Below, one piece after another: positions 1-11,258 of a stretch of DNA of 64,000 nucleotides (position 1 is its first letter; each line of letters starts with the position of its first letter). The position numbers were made by a program, and so were the translations under genes. Source of the DNA: Methylobacter sp. Lineage in GTDB: Bacteria; Pseudomonadota; Gammaproteobacteria; Methylococcales; Methylomonadaceae. Under the pieces are notes generated by a model. The model was given only the letters and a program-made list of their open reading frames with translations. It did not search any database and had not been told where the DNA came from. The stretch is from positions 103,202 to 167,201 of the forward strand of contig NZ_JAUXVR010000005.1 in the NCBI RefSeq assembly GCF_030680395.1, written 5' to 3'.

Positions 1-2
1 TT

Positions 3-290
3 GCGCAGGAAGAATTAGGCGATTTGGTTTATATTGAGCTTCCTGAGCTGGGCCGCAAAGTAACAGCGCAAGAGCAATGCGCCGTAGTCGAATCGGTTAA
101 AACCGCATCCGATTTGTTCAGCCCGGTTTCCGGAGAAATAGTCGCCGTCAACGAAGCCTTGGCAGATGAACCCGAGCAGGTCAATGATGACGCTTATGGA
201 GCTTGGCTGTTTTGTATAAAAGCGGATGACCTGTCTGAACTGGATGCATTAATGAGTGCGGATGCTTATCAGCAAATGATCGAGCAATAA
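3..290 (+). CDS. gcvH: Glycine cleavage system H protein, 5'-truncated by window edge
   Basis: This is the C-terminal part of the lipoyl carrier protein that shuttles the aminomethyl group between the P, T and L proteins of glycine cleavage. The frame is open from the window edge, so the true start lies outside; the TTG at 24 is not the start. The lipoyl-lysine motif ESVKTASD and the preceding [13 protein letters not shown] strand are typical of the family, as is the end of the lipoyl domain ([13 protein letters not shown]). About 95 of the usual 125-130 residues are present. The gene is followed by an 84-bp spacer and dgkA. The identification is secure. Confidence 0.93.
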   Translation, partial: AQEELGDLVYIELPELGRKVTAQEQCAVVESVKTASDLFSPVSGEIVAVNEALADEPEQVNDDAYGAWLFCIKADDLSELDALMSADAYQQMIEQ

Positions 291-374
291 TCCGGATTTA
301 TCCTGCTTGTAACGAAACTGACACATATCTGTGTAATATTTACTTTTTCAATAACAGATAATCGTAAACAAATA

Positions 375-734
375 ATGGCCAATCAAAATGCAAAAGGCTT
401 TAAACGTCTGATGAATGCCTGCATCTTCTCTGTTGCCGGTTTTAAAGCAACCTGGACACATGAAGAAGCATTCAGACAGGAAGTCATCCTGTTTGTGGTA
501 ACGACCCCTCTGGCAATCTGGCTGGGGCAAAGCAATATCGAAAAACTACTGTTGATCGGCAGTATCGTTTTAGTCATGCTGGTCGAATTATTAAATTCAG
601 CGGTTGAGGCTGTAGTCGATAGAGTGGGGCTTGAGCATCATGAATTATCGGGTCGCGCCAAAGATATTGGCTCCGCTGCTGTTATGATGTCACTGGCTTG
701 GGCTGCGGTAACCTGGGCATTAATTTTACTTTAG
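375..734 (+). CDS. dgkA: Diacylglycerol kinase (prokaryotic DgkA type)
   Basis: A 119-residue inner-membrane protein of the small trimeric DgkA family, which phosphorylates diacylglycerol to phosphatidate and recycles lipid released by membrane-derived oligosaccharide synthesis. The family signature is visible as ELLNSAVEAVVDRVG, with the catalytic glutamates in it. Three hydrophobic segments follow the amphipathic N-terminus (around residues 35-50, 52-70 and 98-118). Length matches E. coli DgkA (122 residues). The ATG at 375 is the first in frame. The stop codon is followed directly by a dispersed repeat that fills the spacer to the kinase gene. Confidence 0.95.
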   Translation: MANQNAKGFKRLMNACIFSVAGFKATWTHEEAFRQEVILFVVTTPLAIWLGQSNIEKLLLIGSIVLVMLVELLNSAVEAVVDRVGLEHHELSGRAKDIGSAAVMMSLAWAAVTWALILL

Positions 735-788
735 CCGCAACTGCTCCCGGCAGTCTTGCGGCATATCCACACACCATCCCTGGCAATA
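735..788 (+). repeat. Dispersed repeat copy (family A')
   Basis: About 54 bp filling the dgkA-kinase spacer. Its second half, including CACACCATCCCTGGC, recurs at 33911-33963 inside the flgP-like gene. Its first part (GCAACTGCTCC) resembles family A copies at 6559, 17915 and 23952. It ends just before the GAGG ribosome-binding site of the downstream gene. I compared the copies by eye only. Confidence 0.6.
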
Positions 789-805
789 AAGAGGAACACA
801 ACACA

Positions 806-1738
806 ATGAGTGCATTAATATGCGGGTCTATGGCTTACGATACCATCATGGTTTTTCATGATAAATTTAAGCATCACATTTTGCCGGAAAAAATCCATAT
901 ACTGAATGTATCATTCCTGGTGCCGGTAATGCGCCGTGAATACGGCGGTTGTGCGGGTAACATCGCCTACAATCTCAAATTATTAGGCGAAGAGCCGTTA
1001 ATTATGGCTACAGTCGGCCATGATTTTGAACCGTATGCCCAATGGATGGCTCAAAACCAATTATCCAGCGAATTTATTCAGATTCTGGACAACAGCTATA
1101 CCGGCCAAGCCTATATCACTACCGATGAAGAGGCCAATCAAATTACCGCATTCCATCCCGGCGCAATGAATTCTTCGCATTTAAATTCGGTGCCGACTGA
1201 CCGGAAAATCAGCATCGGCATCGTATCACCGGATGGCAAGGAAGGTATGCAATTGCATGCCGAGCAGTTCGCAGAACTGGATATCCCTTTTATTTTCGAT
1301 CCGGGTCAGGGCATGCCGATGTTTAATGGCGAAGAACTGCTCAAGTTTATCGATCAGGCCACCTGGGTGACATTGAATGACTATGAGTCCGAGTTAATGC
1401 AGGAACGCACCGGCCTGTCACTGGAACAAATGGCTGAGCGGGTTGAGGCGCTGATCATTACTTTGGGCGGCCAGGGTTCTCAAATTTACACCCACGGCGA
1501 GTGCATTACCATTCCTGCTGCAAAACCCAAAGCGATACTTGACCCAACGGGTTGCGGCGACGCCTATCGTGCAGGGCTTTTATACGGCCTGATAAATGAA
1601 TTGGACTGGGAAGTGACCGGCAGAGTTGCCTCATTAATGGGCGCCATTAAAATCGAAAATAACGGCACCCAGAATCATTCATTTGATATGGATAGCTTCA
1701 AGCAACGCTACCGCGAGAATTTCGGCTCTTCGTTTTAA
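806..1738 (+). CDS. PfkB-family carbohydrate/adenosine kinase
   Basis: A 310-residue ribokinase-fold sugar or nucleoside kinase. The N-terminal ALICGSMAYDTIM strand and the GGCAGNIAYNL substrate-site motif are visible. The C-terminal anion-hole/catalytic motif is DPTGCGDAYRAG (about residues 246-257), where GCGD stands in the usual GxGD position and its aspartate is the predicted base. The frame is open upstream to 698, but the ATG at 806 with GAGG at 791-794 is the better start, because the upstream extension lies inside dgkA and a repeat. Adenosine kinase is the most likely specific activity from the motif style; ribokinase or fructokinase activity cannot be excluded. Confidence 0.85.
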   Translation: MSALICGSMAYDTIMVFHDKFKHHILPEKIHILNVSFLVPVMRREYGGCAGNIAYNLKLLGEEPLIMATVGHDFEPYAQWMAQNQLSSEFIQILDNSYTGQAYITTDEEANQITAFHPGAMNSSHLNSVPTDRKISIGIVSPDGKEGMQLHAEQFAELDIPFIFDPGQGMPMFNGEELLKFIDQATWVTLNDYESELMQERTGLSLEQMAERVEALIITLGGQGSQIYTHGECITIPAAKPKAILDPTGCGDAYRAGLLYGLINELDWEVTGRVASLMGAIKIENNGTQNHSFDMDSFKQRYRENFGSSF

Positions 1739-1750
1739 TTCTTTTTTATT

Positions 1751-1815
1751 CACACGAAGACACGAAGGACACGAAGTTTTATATTTTTCTTCGTGATCTT
1801 CGTGTCTTCGTGGTG
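1751..1815. repeat. CACGAAG-type inverted repeat (family D)
   Basis: A spacer hairpin built from tandem CACGAAG units on the left (three units) and their reverse complement CTTCGTG on the right, separated by an AT-rich loop. Related hairpins occur at 6661-6702 and 22463-22514, so this is a dispersed element, not a gene-specific terminator. It could still stop or stabilise transcripts of the upstream kinase gene. Confidence 0.8.
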
Positions 1816-1837
1816 AAACAATTACAACAATCTATTC

Positions 1838-2638
1838 ATGCTAAAACACACCCAAAACCTTTTAGACATCATGTCGCGCCTGCGCCACCCGGAACAGGGC
1901 TGTGCGTGGGATGTTAAACAGGACTTCACCAGCTTGATTCCTTACCTGATTGAAGAAGCCTACGAAGTCGTCGATGCGATTGAACGCAATGACCTGGATG
2001 ATTTGCGCTTGGAGTTAGGCGACTTGCTGTTGCAGGTAGTATTTCATTCCCAGATCGCCGAGGAGCAAGGGCTGTTTAACTTTGAACAGGTTTCAGCAGG
2101 CATCTGCGACAAATTGATCCGCAGGCATCCGCATGTTTTCTCCGATGCCGTCTTCAATACCGATGAAGAACGTCATCAGGCCTGGGAACAGGAAAAAGCA
2201 ATCGAGCGCCAGAAAAAAAACAAAACAGAAGAGCAAGGCAGCGTGTTATCAGGCGTAGCCCGCAATCTTCCGGCATTGATCGAGTGCGAAAAAATACAGG
2301 ATCGCGCCGCAAATTACGGCTTTGATTGGCCGGATGCATTGCCGGTTTTCGATAAAGTGCTGGAAGAACTGGACGAGGTGAAAGAAGCCTGGCAATCCGG
2401 GGATCAGGCGCATATTCAGGAAGAAATCGGCGATTTATTGCTGGTTGCGGTTAATTTGGCCCGTCATTTAAACGTCAATGCTGAAGTCGCGCTCAAGGAA
2501 AGTACAAAAAAATTCTCCAGACGTTTTCAATACATAGAACAACAGGTTAAAGCGTCCGGCCTGAATCTGAAAGACTGCGAATTGGCCGAATTGGATGTTT
2601 TATGGGATCAGGCAAAACAAGCTTTAAACAAAAAATAG
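1838..2638 (+). CDS. mazG: Nucleoside triphosphate pyrophosphohydrolase MazG
   Basis: A 266-residue all-alpha NTP pyrophosphohydrolase that removes non-canonical nucleotides and can lower (p)ppGpp. There are two MazG domains. The first carries EEAYEVVDAIE and LRLELGDLLLQVVFHSQIA, and the second VLEELDEVKEAW and EIGDLLLVAVNLARH; each supplies the EExxE and ExxD metal ligands. Length matches E. coli MazG (263). It starts at the ATG at 1838, shortly after a family D hairpin. It is not linked here to mazEF, which lies at 47219-47822. The product is secure. Confidence 0.95.
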   Translation: MLKHTQNLLDIMSRLRHPEQGCAWDVKQDFTSLIPYLIEEAYEVVDAIERNDLDDLRLELGDLLLQVVFHSQIAEEQGLFNFEQVSAGICDKLIRRHPHVFSDAVFNTDEERHQAWEQEKAIERQKKNKTEEQGSVLSGVARNLPALIECEKIQDRAANYGFDWPDALPVFDKVLEELDEVKEAWQSGDQAHIQEEIGDLLLVAVNLARHLNVNAEVALKESTKKFSRRFQYIEQQVKASGLNLKDCELAELDVLWDQAKQALNKK

Positions 2639-2649
2639 ATCCTGCAAAA

Positions 2650-2671
2650 GGGGCGGCCAACTGGCCGCCCC
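2650..2671 (-). terminator. Rho-independent terminator of the chemoreceptor gene
   Basis: A GC-rich stem GGGGCGGCC/GGCCGCCCC with a four-base loop lies between the convergent mazG and chemoreceptor genes. On the - strand the stem is followed by TTTT, so it best fits termination of the chemoreceptor transcript. It may also act on mazG. Confidence 0.8.
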
Positions 2672-2681
2672 CTCATATGTA

Positions 2682-5600
2682 TTAAAACTCTTCCCACTCA
2701 TCAGCACTTGCTGTCATTGTTTGAGGTTTTGACTTGGCAACAGGAGCGCTTGCCAAAGCATTGAAATCTTTTTTCAAGCGCATAATTGCAACCCCGACTG
2801 CCGTTGACGCGGCAATGAACGCGGATCCGTTACCCAGCAGTGTTTCCGCCTCGTTGAATTTTTTTGCGTTGATCATATTTGCTATTCTGCCGGCCTCGAT
2901 ATGAAAGGCCGCATGCTTGGTCACACAATCTGCATAACTCGGCTCATGAGCAAGGTGAGACTTAACGTCCTGGTGCAGCCATTTACCGAAATCACAACAA
3001 TCATCTCTTGAAATCGTTGCCGCATCCATTTCTTCGCGTTTTGATATGGCAGTACGAAGCTTCACCTTCCACTCGGAATGTTTCTCAAGCGCCTTATCCA
3101 GGTCTATACCGACGTTATTGGGTAGGGGCGTATTTTGATAAGACTGTTTCTTGGCAGGAGCGGTTTTTCTGCCGGTTTGACTGCGCGTGTTTGCCGGTTC
3201 AGCATTAACAAATCCGGTAAAACTGCTTGAGCTGCCATCCAATTTAAAATGCGCCACCGTAACCGCCAGGCTTTGCGTTTGCTCTTCCAGCGATTCCGCT
3301 GCCGCTGCCGCTTGCTCCACCAACGCGGCATTCTGCTGGGTCACGTCGTCCATTTGACCGATCGCCTGATTAACCTGCTCAATGCCGGATGTTTGTTCCA
3401 TAGAAGCAGCGCTGATCTCGGACATGATGACCGTCACACCACGGATGGCGCCAACGATTTCTTCCATGGTTTTGCCGGCTTGAGCAACCAGCTTGGTGCC
3501 GTCTTCAACTTTTTCCACCGAATCGCCAATCAAACCTTTAATTTCCGCTGCTGCGGCGGCAGCGCGTTGCGCGAGATTGCGCACCTCGACCGCCACCACG
3601 GCAAAACCCCGGCCTTGCTCACCGGCACGGGCAGCTTCCACCGCAGCGTTGAGCGCGAGGATATTGGTTTGAAAAGCGATGCCGTCGATCACGGAGATGA
3701 TATCTACAACCTTGCGTGAAGATTCATTAATGCCTTCCATTGTCGATACAACCTGACCAACCACTTTAACGCCCTTACCGGCGATGTCCGTTGCGCCGAC
3801 GGCAAGCCGATTGGCATGTTTGGCATTTTGGCTATTGGCCTGTACGGTAGAGGTCAACTCTTCCATGCTGGCGGCGGTTTCTTCCAGGCTGGCGGCCTGC
3901 TCTTCAGTACGGTGCGACAGGTCATTGTTACCTGCGGCAATTTCTTTTGCCGCAGTATTAATCATCTCGGAAGCCTCCTTAATTTGACCAACAATCTCTT
4001 TCAGTTTTTCCACTGTAGAATTGGAGTCATCTTTAAGCTGGCCGAAAGTCCCCGAATAATCGTTAGTGATGGTTTCAGTCAGGTCGCCACGGGACAGTGC
4101 GTCAAGTACTCGTACCACTTCATTCAGGCTGGTAGAACTGGTTTCCATCAGCTCATTAACACTCTCCGCCAATTGCAGAAAGAAGCCTTCTTTATCACTT
4201 TCGCTAATGCGTTGATTGAAATCGCCTAACACCGCACCACTGACCACTCTGGCGACTTCCTGTTCGATGCTCACTTCAGCCGTTCTATCCCTCCATTCCA
4301 CCACCGAGCCGATTCTCTGCCCTTGCCCGTTATTGATAGCATTGGCTATCACATAAAAAGTACGCATTCCAATCACAAGCTCACTGCGAAAAGTCGAGGT
4401 TAAATTAGCAAGCAATTGTTTCTGGTACTCAGGATTCTTGTGAAAAGTATCTACATTTGCCCCTAATAATTTGCTGGAATCGAACCTGGGCAAAACCTTG
4501 CGCAGGTCAGCCTCAGCGTGTTGCATCATAGCGATGACCGCCGGATTTATATAAATAATGTTACGCTCATTATCAGTCACCATCACGTTAGCGGTAATAC
4601 TGTCCAGAGCAGTTTTAAGACGCAGGGCTTCGTCATGCTCTTTGTGATCTTTCGTTGCACGTGCCAGCAATTGCTGCTGCATGATATTCATGGAGCGGAA
4701 TAATTCCCCCAACTCATCCTTTTGCGAAAGATCGATACTGGAGCTCAAATCGCCATTTGCAATAGCGCTAGCGGTCTGATGAAGCGAGTTAAGCGAACGT
4801 AAAATCCCCTTGCTAATAAAAACAGTCAATACAACAGTGATGAGTACAGACAAGATAGTCAGCACGATAAAGAATATCGCCATCCGCTCGGCATTGTTCT
4901 TGAATTTGCTCGAAGCATCGAGAAGATCGCCGGAGAGTTTATTTTCGACGTCTTTGATCAGATCAATTTTTTCAGTCACCGTTTTGAACCAGTAGAGAGG
5001 ATCAATGCCTAACCCAGGTTCAATGCCTTTGTCCATGGCGATTTTTTTTATTTTGGCAACTTCGTCGACCGCAGAACCCGATACCTTAGCCTTGTAAAAC
5101 TCCTTTTGGCTGTCCAGAGCATAAGCAAAGAACATATCGGTATAAACATCCTGAGCGGAAAAAATTTTTAGAAATCGGTTCAAGGTGTCAGGCGTAAAAT
5201 GATCTACGGCAAATACCGTCGCCAATAAAGCCCGCTCCATGCCGGCACGCTCCTTAGCTTTGAGCAAACTTGAATACGAAGAGGCCAGACGGGAAATTTC
5301 GCTGTGACTGCTAAGAGTGGAAACCTGGGCAGGAAAATCGAGTAGGGAACCGATGGTTTTACTGTAATAAGCGCTCGATTGTATTCCATCCATGCCAAGA
5401 GCATTAATGATGCTGCGCTGGGTGCCAAGCTCGCCCAGATTGTTCATAGCAGCACTCAGCAGGGCGTTTAATTGGTCACTGTAGCTGCCGGCATCAAAGC
5501 TTTTAAGTGTCGTTTGGAGCGTCTCAACCGTTTTATCGGTTTTTGCGCGTTGCACTGGTAATTCGGCGGCAAACTTAACGCCCTTGCTGCCGATGAAAGA

Positions 5601-5816
5601 GGCGCTCATGCCGCGCTCTTTCTGCATTTCATGCACCAAAGCGCCGATTTTAACCGAAACATCAACCAGAGATTCCAGCTTAACCATTTCTTTCGAAAGC
5701 GATAGTCTCTCAGAAACTCCCGACCCGGCAAAATAAAGCAGGGCGAGAGCCGGAATGGTTACCATCAGGATTAATTTTGACCTTAGGCTCGACGTGAAGG
5801 CGATATTGTTTGACAT
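2682..5816 (-). CDS. Methyl-accepting chemotaxis protein with NIT, HAMP, PAS and CZB domains
   Basis: A 1044-residue transmembrane chemoreceptor. In order: a first membrane segment (about 13-34); a periplasmic region resembling the nitrate/nitrite-sensing NIT domain, with the motif [16 protein letters not shown]; a second membrane segment (about 315-338); HAMP; a PAS domain ([20 protein letters not shown]); further HAMP-like helices; and the signalling hairpin [20 protein letters not shown]. Near the end lies a CZB zinc-binding domain ([10 protein letters not shown], then HAAFH). The chain ends EWEEF, matching the xWxxF pentapeptide that tethers CheR/CheB. No che gene is adjacent; flagellar accessory genes lie about 28 kb away. 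The ligand is not determined by sequence. Confidence 0.93.
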   Translation of the reverse strand: MSNNIAFTSSLRSKLILMVTIPALALLYFAGSGVSERLSLSKEMVKLESLVDVSVKIGALVHEMQKERGMSASFIGSKGVKFAAELPVQRAKTDKTVETLQTTLKSFDAGSYSDQLNALLSAAMNNLGELGTQRSIINALGMDGIQSSAYYSKTIGSLLDFPAQVSTLSSHSEISRLASSYSSLLKAKERAGMERALLATVFAVDHFTPDTLNRFLKIFSAQDVYTDMFFAYALDSQKEFYKAKVSGSAVDEVAKIKKIAMDKGIEPGLGIDPLYWFKTVTEKIDLIKDVENKLSGDLLDASSKFKNNAERMAIFFIVLTILSVLITVVLTVFISKGILRSLNSLHQTASAIANGDLSSSIDLSQKDELGELFRSMNIMQQQLLARATKDHKEHDEALRLKTALDSITANVMVTDNERNIIYINPAVIAMMQHAEADLRKVLPRFDSSKLLGANVDTFHKNPEYQKQLLANLTSTFRSELVIGMRTFYVIANAINNGQGQRIGSVVEWRDRTAEVSIEQEVARVVSGAVLGDFNQRISESDKEGFFLQLAESVNELMETSSTSLNEVVRVLDALSRGDLTETITNDYSGTFGQLKDDSNSTVEKLKEIVGQIKEASEMINTAAKEIAAGNNDLSHRTEEQAASLEETAASMEELTSTVQANSQNAKHANRLAVGATDIAGKGVKVVGQVVSTMEGINESSRKVVDIISVIDGIAFQTNILALNAAVEAARAGEQGRGFAVVAVEVRNLAQRAAAAAAEIKGLIGDSVEKVEDGTKLVAQAGKTMEEIVGAIRGVTVIMSEISAASMEQTSGIEQVNQAIGQMDDVTQQNAALVEQAAAAAESLEEQTQSLAVTVAHFKLDGSSSSFTGFVNAEPANTRSQTGRKTAPAKKQSYQNTPLPNNVGIDLDKALEKHSEWKVKLRTAISKREEMDAATISRDDCCDFGKWLHQDVKSHLAHEPSYADCVTKHAAFHIEAGRIANMINAKKFNEAETLLGNGSAFIAASTAVGVAIMRLKKDFNALASAPVAKSKPQTMTASADEWEEF

Positions 5817-5967
5817 GCTACATTCCTTGAATGATATTTCTTGAAGTATTTTGCGGTGTTTAATAGACGTCAGGTTAAGCTTTTGTACCCTTTAGGGCGA
5901 GTCCCCGGCTCACTCAACTGCATCCTAAATAATCTAACTCATACTAAAAATTATAACATTTAAAAAG

Positions 5968-6411
5968 CTAATCATTCAGCAATCGAATCGCCATCACATC
6001 ACATCCGGCGTAATGCAGGATACTATTTGCCGTTGAACCCAACAATAACGACAAGCCGTGTCGTCCATGAGAGCCGACAACGATTAAATCAATATTCTCC
6101 CGCTCGGCAAACTGGACAATCTCCTGCTTGGGCGTACCCCAAATCATCCAACGATCAGCCTGAGCAACACCTAGCTGATCGCCAATCTGCATTAACCGGA
6201 CTTTCTCCGCTTCCAGTAGCTCATAGCCTGAATCTTCAGCTAGTGGAACCACTGCTCCATAACCGGTATCCGGCATGGGAATATTATCCAGCACATGAAT
6301 TATGCTCAATTTAGCTTGATATTTTTCGGCCAAATCTTTTGCCCTTCGCGCAACCACGTCGCCATGCCCCGAATAATCTACGGCCAGTAAAATATGTTGA
6401 TAAGCGCTCAT
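5968..6411 (-). CDS. Universal stress protein UspA family
   Basis: A 147-residue cytoplasmic Usp-fold protein. It starts YQHILLAVDYSG, with the nucleotide-contact aspartate, and contains the ATP-binding signature GSHGRHGLSLLLGS (GxxG-x9-GS), so it is probably the ATP-binding type. The open frame reaches 6519, but the ATG at 6411 preceded by AAGGA is the family start. It is a single gene between the chemoreceptor and thiC. Its client process is unknown. Confidence 0.92.
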   Translation of the reverse strand: MSAYQHILLAVDYSGHGDVVARRAKDLAEKYQAKLSIIHVLDNIPMPDTGYGAVVPLAEDSGYELLEAEKVRLMQIGDQLGVAQADRWMIWGTPKQEIVQFAERENIDLIVVGSHGRHGLSLLLGSTANSILHYAGCDVMAIRLLND

Positions 6412-6558
6412 TGTTTTTCCTTGTTTTATAAGCAGGCCGCGCAATGCGTCCCTCATACTAATGCCAGTGATTAATTTACCACGAATGACTGCGCGGATGG
6501 AGGAGGTAGAGAGCACCAACAGTAGGCGCTTTACGACTGCAAGGACAGATATTTGCTC

Positions 6559-6660
6559 CTCGGTAATTGCTCCTGCATTACTCTACCTCCTGTATCCATA
6601 CAGTCGTGCAAAATCCGCATTTCCCACTTCCATGTGAGTTATGCAGGAGCAGTTGCCGAG
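6559..6660. mobile_element. 102-bp element with 20-bp terminal inverted repeats (MITE-like; family A)
   Basis: The left end CTCGGTAATTGCTCCTGCAT and the right end ATGCAGGAGCAGTTGCCGAG are inverted repeats matching at 18 of 20 positions. The left 47 bp is a copy of the family A repeat also seen at 23952-23999 and inside the iminopeptidase gene at 17915-17962. No coding capacity is seen. It sits between the usp and thiC genes and abuts a family D hairpin. Small size plus terminal inverted repeats suggests a non-autonomous mobile element. Confidence 0.65.
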
Positions 6661-6702
6661 ACACGAAGAGCACGAAGATAAAAACTTCGTGTCCTCGTAG
6701 TG
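6661..6702. repeat. CACGAAG-type inverted repeat (family D)
   Basis: A hairpin with arms CACGAAGAGCACGAAG and CTTCGTGTCCTCGTAGTG, 20 bp beyond the thiC stop. It is related to the copies at 1751 and 22463. It could act as the 3' end of the thiC message, although there is no T-run. Confidence 0.75.
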
Positions 6703-6722
6703 ATAGCTGTTAAATTTTGCGT

Positions 6723-8744
<2,022 letters not shown>

Positions 8745-9088
8745 GCCTTTACGGATGTATTCCTACGTTAAAGGATAATGCCCAAGATTGCAAGCTAAGA
8801 CCGCTTCGCTGGAACAACAAACACCATATAAAACAAATGGTTTTGATAACCAAGGCTATTTACAAGGCATTCTTTACAATCACCATCAGTCCATCTACTG
8901 CCGTTAAGATAAAATCTCGGTTTCTTGAAATGTCCTGGGGATAGAATTACTCGGAAGATTTTTAGTCGAACGCTTATCTCAGAAGCGCTCCGACCTATAG
9001 AAGAAATTGTCTATCAACACTGTAAAAATGATTTTTTTTACCAGCAATGTTAGAATCAATACAATCCCTGACTAACCAGATTTAACGG
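8745..9088. other. Divergent spacer between thiC leader and minC
   Basis: About 340 bp holding the promoters of the two divergent transcripts. A 77-codon open frame at 8711-8944 (+) is antisense to the riboswitch and has no recognisable protein features. I see no repeat or RNA gene here. Confidence 0.5.
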
Positions 9089-9826
9089 ATGTCAACAGAC
9101 TCTCAACAGAACGCTCATCACTCACCGACACTGGAATTCAAAAGCAGCACTTTTTCTGTGCCTGTTTTAGTTTTAGCCAGTAATGATGTCATTACTATCG
9201 AACAACAATTACAAGAAAAAATCCATCTGGCACCTGAGTTTTTCAAAAACTCGCCGCTGGTGTTTGACTTACAGGAACTGAATAGTCTCGATCTCGACAT
9301 TGATGTTACTGAACTCATCAACATCATCCGCAAGCTGGGCTTGTTACCGATAGGAATACGCGGCGGCGCTGCCCAACAGAATCAACAGGCGTTGGAACTT
9401 GGAATCCCCATACATTCCGGTTATAGCACTGCGGTATCTTCCGGAACACAAAAACAACAAACTCCTGAACCTGAAGCAACAACCGAGCTACAAGTCATAG
9501 CAGCCACCAACACACTGATCACCCACCCTGTCCGTTCCGGTCAACGCATTTATGCTGCAGGCGATTTGATCATTTTAGCTCAGGTCAGTGCCGGGGCTGA
9601 AATCCTGGCCGAAGGCAATATTCATGTCTACGGCTCGCTGAGAGGCCGGGCTCTGGCAGGCGTACAAGGCAACACGGAAGCGCGTATTTTCTGTTCCGAT
9701 TTACAGGCCGAGCTTATTTCGATTGCCGGAAATTACAAGATCAGTGAAGATTTGAATGGCGCTGTTCTCAACCAGCCCGTTCAGATCTATTTACAAAACC
9801 ATACTTTAGTTATTAAAGATATTTAA
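9089..9826 (+). CDS. minC: Septum site-determining protein MinC
   Basis: A 245-residue inhibitor of FtsZ ring assembly, recruited to the membrane by MinD. The N-terminal FtsZ-inhibiting domain (about 15-110, with FFKNSPLVFDL) is joined by a Gln/Thr-rich linker to the C-terminal beta-helix (HPVRSGQRIYAAGDLIILAQVSAGAEI), which binds MinD and dimerises. The helix motif GNIHVYGSLRGRALAGVQGN is characteristic. It is the first gene of minCDE, with 28 bp to minD. The start is the first ATG after an AT-rich leader. Confidence 0.96.
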   Translation: MSTDSQQNAHHSPTLEFKSSTFSVPVLVLASNDVITIEQQLQEKIHLAPEFFKNSPLVFDLQELNSLDLDIDVTELINIIRKLGLLPIGIRGGAAQQNQQALELGIPIHSGYSTAVSSGTQKQQTPEPEATTELQVIAATNTLITHPVRSGQRIYAAGDLIILAQVSAGAEILAEGNIHVYGSLRGRALAGVQGNTEARIFCSDLQAELISIAGNYKISEDLNGAVLNQPVQIYLQNHTLVIKDI

Positions 9827-9854
9827 TTTATATTGCTCTTTGGAGGAAAAATTT

Positions 9855-10664
9855 GTGGCACGAATCATAGTCGTAACATCGGGTAAAGGCGGCGTTGGTA
9901 AAACAACCACAAGCGCCGCTATAGCCATGGGGCTTGCAAAAAAAGGTCACAAAACAGCAGTCATTGATTTTGATGTGGGGTTGCGTAACCTGGATTTAAT
10001 CATGGGTTGCGAACGCCGCGTTGTTTATGATTTTGTCAACGTCATCAACGGCGAGGCGACTCTTAATCAGGCATTGATACGCGATAAAAATTGCAATCTG
10101 CTTTATATTCTGCCTGCCTCGCAAACCCGGGATAAAGATGCCCTAAGTCAGGAAGGTGTAGGAAAAATTTTAGATGAGCTTAAAAAAGATTTTAAATACA
10201 TCGTCTGCGATTCCCCTGCCGGTATCGAAAAAGGCGCTCATCTAGCCATGTATTTTGCTGATGATGCGTTTATTGTAACCAACCCGGAAGTTTCTTCAGT
10301 GAGGGACTCTGATCGTATGCTAGGTATTTTATCAAGCAAATCACGTCGGGCCGAACAAAACGAAGAACCTATCAGGGAATACCTGCTGCTGTCACGCTAC
10401 TCGCCGGACAGAGTGAAATTAGGCGAAATGTTAAGCGTGGACGATGTACAGGAAATTTTATCGCTGCATTTGCTGGGCGTTATCCCGGAATCAAAATCAG
10501 TACTGAATGCGTCGAATTCCGGCACGCCTGTTATTCTTGACGAAAAAAGTGACGCGGGCCAAGCTTATGCGGATATTGTTGCCCGCTATTTGGGCGAAGA
10601 TAGACCACATCGATTCATTGATGAGAAGAAAGGCCTATTTGGGAAGCTTTTCGGAGGCAAATAA
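9855..10664 (+). CDS. minD: Septum site-determining ATPase MinD
   Basis: A 269-residue membrane-binding ATPase of the ParA/MinD class that carries MinC to the poles and is released by MinE. The deviant Walker A GKGGVGKT occupies residues 10-17, followed by DFDVGLRNLDLIMG. The amphipathic membrane-targeting tail KKGLFGKLFGGK ends the chain. The frame also allows an upstream TTG at 9840, but GTG at 9855 gives the family N-terminus MARIIVVTSGKGG and has TGGAGG at 9841-9846. It overlaps the minE start by one base. Confidence 0.97.
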   Translation: MARIIVVTSGKGGVGKTTTSAAIAMGLAKKGHKTAVIDFDVGLRNLDLIMGCERRVVYDFVNVINGEATLNQALIRDKNCNLLYILPASQTRDKDALSQEGVGKILDELKKDFKYIVCDSPAGIEKGAHLAMYFADDAFIVTNPEVSSVRDSDRMLGILSSKSRRAEQNEEPIREYLLLSRYSPDRVKLGEMLSVDDVQEILSLHLLGVIPESKSVLNASNSGTPVILDEKSDAGQAYADIVARYLGEDRPHRFIDEKKGLFGKLFGGK

Positions 10665-10930
10665 TGAGTTTACTGGATTATTTTAAGAAATCTAAAGCCA
10701 GCTCGGCGTCACTGGCCAAGGAAAGACTGCAAATTCTGGTAGCTCACGAGCGCAGCTCCAGAAACCAGCCTTCTTACCTTCCTCAATTACAAAAAGAATT
10801 GCTGGAAGTTATTCGAAAATACGTTAACGTAGAGCAAGATGCTATATCCGTTAATTTTGAACAAAACGATACTCAGGAGACGCTGGAATTAAATATCGTT
10901 CTGCCTGAGCATCAAACCAAGATTTCTTAA
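10664..10930 (+). CDS. minE: Cell division topological specificity factor MinE
   Basis: An 88-residue activator of the MinD ATPase that drives pole-to-pole oscillation. The N-terminal membrane-targeting stretch MSLLDYF is followed by the MinD-binding helix AKERLQILVAHERS and the topological specificity domain. Its ATG shares one base with the minD stop (TAATG), so translation is probably coupled. Length equals E. coli MinE (88). Confidence 0.96.
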   Translation: MSLLDYFKKSKASSASLAKERLQILVAHERSSRNQPSYLPQLQKELLEVIRKYVNVEQDAISVNFEQNDTQETLELNIVLPEHQTKIS

Positions 10931-10959
10931 CACAACAATCCAAGCTAAAGGTGACCACC

Positions 10960-11157
10960 ATGTCTAATACAATCGGCGATACAGCGGGAGTAATCTGGAA
11001 CTATCTGGATAAAAACGGACCGTCCAGTGTCAATAAAGTTACCACTGAAACAGGTATCAACAGGAATGATGTTCAGCGCGCCATAGGCTGGCTGTGCAAG
11101 GAAGACAAGCTGTCCATTGAGATGATAGGCCGGGCTGAAACGCTATCGTTGAAATAA
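10960..11157 (+). CDS. Small winged-helix domain protein (DUF2582-like)
   Basis: A 65-residue protein resembling the DUF2582 winged-helix family, small proteins with a DNA-binding-like fold and unknown role. A helix-turn-helix is suggested by VNKVTTETGINRNDVQRAIGWL, followed by a short wing (EDKLSIEMIGRAETLSLK). It starts at ATG 10960 after AAAGG; a GTG at 10951 is also in frame. It lies 29 bp after minE and may be cotranscribed with minCDE, but no link to cell division is known. Confidence 0.75.
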   Translation: MSNTIGDTAGVIWNYLDKNGPSSVNKVTTETGINRNDVQRAIGWLCKEDKLSIEMIGRAETLSLK

Positions 11158-11164
11158 ATCAGCG

Positions 11165-11193
11165 GTAAAGACGTTGCAGTGCAACGTCTTTAC
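11165..11193. repeat. Perfect palindrome GTAAAGACGTTGC...
   Basis: A 29-bp palindrome with 14-bp arms around a single central base, in the spacer between the convergent min operon and rapZ. There is no T-run, so it looks more like a REP-type intergenic palindrome than a classical terminator, although it could end both transcripts. Confidence 0.75.
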
Positions 11194-11258
11194 ACTACTA
11201 TGATGTGATAGGCTTGCAAACTTAATTTTGAACTGACAAACAACGTCCAAAAAGAAAT

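Noticed and set aside
698..805. Upstream extension of the PfkB-family kinase
   Set aside because: The extension begins inside dgkA and is mostly repeat sequence; ATG 806 has a proper GAGG site and gives the family N-terminus.
1751..1815. Tandem CACGAAG units considered as a CRISPR-like array
   Set aside because: The units are short, contiguous and form a hairpin with their complements. There are no spacers and no cas genes in the window.
3249..3719. 156-codon open frame on the + strand
   Set aside because: It is antisense to the highly conserved signalling domain of the chemoreceptor; His/Arg-rich composition is typical of a shadow frame.
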